Assembly (NCBI GenBank): GCA_017745295.1
Contig: JAGHZR010000002.1
Span: forward strand, 186,001-250,000
Direction: 5' to 3'
DNA from: Novosphingobium sp.
Lineage (GTDB): Bacteria > Pseudomonadota > Alphaproteobacteria > Sphingomonadales > Sphingomonadaceae
DNA length: 64,000 bases
Part shown: one piece after another, positions 62,939 to 64,000 of the stretch
How positions within the stretch are numbered: the stretch's first letter is position 1
How the letters are laid out: each line of letters begins with the position of its first letter
Position numbers and translations under genes: made by a program
The notes under the pieces: model-generated
Databases searched by the model: none
Told to the model about the DNA's origin: nothing
What the model saw: only the letters and a program-made list of their open reading frames with translations

Positions 62939-63844
62939 ATGGGACACGGCAACTGGAACAACGCCGACTGGGAACGCTATGCGGCCGGTTCGGTCCACGG
63001 CCGCAGCCGGGACGAACTCTTCGGCGCGCGCCGCATGGACGATCGCTACGATCCGGCGCGCATCAGCGTCCGGGAATCGCGGGATTCGGCGGAGAACCCA
63101 CTGTCGACGCCGATCATCGTCGGCGTCGACGTCACCGGCTCGATGGGCTTCCTGGCCGAGGAACTCGTGGTGAACGGGCTCAACGCCACGTTCACGCAGC
63201 TGCTGGACCGCAAGCCGGTCAGCGATCCGCACGTCATGGCCATGGCGCTCGGCGACGGCTTCACCGATGCCGCCCCGCTCCAGGCCACGCAGTTCGAGGC
63301 GGACCTGCGCATCGTCGAGCAATTGCGCAGCCTCTGGCTGGAAGGCGGCGGCGGCGGCAACGGCGGCGAGAGCTATTGCCTCGCCCACGCCTTCGCCGGA
63401 CTCAAGACCGTGCACGACGCCTACGAGAAGCGCCGCAGGCGCGGCTTCCTCTTCACGGTCGGTGACGAACCGGTCCATGACGGCGTGACGCAGGAGCAGT
63501 TCGCCCGCGTGCTCGGCGTGAATGCCCGGCGCGGCGTCTCGGGCCGCGAGGCGGTGAAGCTGGCCAGCCAGTACTACGAGGTCTTCCACATCATCGTCGA
63601 CGGCAGCTATGCCGCCGGGCGGCTCAAGGAGGTCCGGGCATCGTGGGAGCGCATCCTGCCCCAGCGCGTGATCCACCTGAAGGACCCGACGAAACTGGCC
63701 GAGACGATCGTCTCCACCATCGAACTCGCCAGCGGGCGCGATCCGGACGATGTGGCGAAGGGCTGGAGCAGCACCTGCGCCGATGTGCTCGCACAGGCGA
63801 CGGCACGGCTGCCCTGGCGCGGCTTCCTCGGCAACGATCGCTGA
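62939..63844 (+). CDS. vWA-domain protein
   Basis: A 301-residue protein. The N-terminus MGHGNWNNADWERYAAGSV is unusual and Trp/Asn-rich. A vWA core starts at IIVGVDVTGSMGFLAEEL, a MIDAS variant DxTGSMG. Glycine-rich EGGGGGNGGESY and FLFTVGDEPVHDGV follow. The predicted metal site suggests a protein-protein or metal-chelatase-type role. AAAGGAG precedes ATG 62939. The next gene starts ten bases after the stop, so it is co-transcribed with the adenylosuccinate-synthetase-like gene. Confidence 0.85.
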   Translation: MGHGNWNNADWERYAAGSVHGRSRDELFGARRMDDRYDPARISVRESRDSAENPLSTPIIVGVDVTGSMGFLAEELVVNGLNATFTQLLDRKPVSDPHVMAMALGDGFTDAAPLQATQFEADLRIVEQLRSLWLEGGGGGNGGESYCLAHAFAGLKTVHDAYEKRRRRGFLFTVGDEPVHDGVTQEQFARVLGVNARRGVSGREAVKLASQYYEVFHIIVDGSYAAGRLKEVRASWERILPQRVIHLKDPTKLAETIVSTIELASGRDPDDVAKGWSSTCADVLAQATARLPWRGFLGNDR

Positions 63845-63854
63845 GGAACGGGCC

Positions 63855-64000
63855 ATGGGCAAGATCGCAAGAGCCGTGATTGGCGCCGCCTATGGCGACG
63901 AGGGAAAGGGGCGGACGGTCGAATGGCTGGCCGCCCGCTCCGGTGGCTCGCGCGTTACTGTCGTGCGCAGCAACGGCGGGGCGCAGGCCGGTCATACCGT
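63855..64000 (+). CDS. Adenylosuccinate synthetase-like protein, N-terminal fragment
   Basis: Only the first 48 codons are in the window. They read through AYGDEGKGRTVEWLA and SNGGAQAGHT, matching the GTP/IMP-binding loop (GDEGKGK, catalytic Asp) and the GHT catalytic histidine of PurA-type enzymes. Differences (AYGDEGKGR; NGGAQAGHT for GG.NAGHT) suggest a divergent paralogue rather than the housekeeping purA. GAGGAA precedes ATG 63855. The vWA and NrtR-like neighbours point to a nucleotide/NAD-linked accessory operon. Confidence 0.85.
   Translation, partial: MGKIARAVIGAAYGDEGKGRTVEWLAARSGGSRVTVVRSNGGAQAGHT

Noticed and set aside
1..64000. CRISPR arrays, tRNA/rRNA genes, transposases, integrases, attachment sites, replication origins
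   Set aside because: None could be recognised by reading. No regularly spaced repeats or mobile-element proteins were seen in any frame.

Overview
The window is GC-rich, densely packed alphaproteobacterial DNA, most probably chromosomal and from the Sphingomonadaceae (Novosphingobium/Sphingobium type). That placement is an inference. It rests on the TonB receptor plus sodium-symporter amino-sugar locus, two small proteins that look like Sphingomonadales conserved hypotheticals (about 55025 and 56861), SnoaL/SDR degradative gene sets and a CnrYXH-like sigma cassette. I saw no rRNA or tRNA genes, CRISPR arrays, insertion sequences or integrases.

Region 1 (1-21746) is a biosynthetic island. A Wzx-type flippase and a GT4 glycosyltransferase run leftward. 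A tightly coupled rightward operon (2450-18333) encodes a 2-oxoglutarate/Fe(II) oxygenase, two GT2 glycosyltransferases, a one-module NRPS, a one-module PKS with thioesterase, a third GT2 and an Sfp-type phosphopantetheinyl transferase. The NRPS carries an N-terminal formyltransferase, a truncated condensation domain and a luciferase-like monooxygenase inserted inside a predicted glycine-activating adenylation domain. The PKS reads KS-AT-KR-DH-ACP-TE with a cysteine thioesterase nucleophile. Together they should make a very short N-containing acyl unit (glycine plus one malonate). The surrounding glycosyltransferases and flippase suggest it is attached to a glycan or glycolipid. Two LuxR-type regulators and two exported proteins follow.

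Region 2 (21747-36622) holds an assimilatory nitrate reductase fused to its own flavodoxin/FAD reductase, behind a leader with an intrinsic terminator 14 bases before the start codon (probable antitermination control). Next come three small genes, an RND tripartite efflux operon divergent from its TetR repressor with a perfect palindromic operator between them, and a SnoaL-SDR-SnoaL operon whose SDR lacks the catalytic tyrosine.

Region 3 (36730-50873) is a complete recycling/catabolic locus for GlcNAc and (anhydro)MurNAc. It has a GntR regulator, MurQ, a sodium symporter, a TonB receptor, AnmK, a PP2C-like phosphatase, a SIS-type GlcN6P deaminase, NagA, a GH84-like hydrolase, D-lactate dehydrogenase (for the lactate released by MurQ) and a GlcNAc-kinase-like protein.

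Region 4 (50877-64000) is mostly housekeeping and accessory: a fused spermidine-synthase-like membrane protein, a PLP trans-sulfuration enzyme, small conserved proteins, SDRs, YaaA, LysR, a CnrYXH-like ECF sigma/sensor/anti-sigma set divergent from a CopC lacking its usual Cu(II) ligands, and an MpaB-type oxygenase. At the right edge an NrtR-like NUDIX regulator diverges from a vWA protein and an adenylosuccinate-synthetase-like gene that continues past the window.
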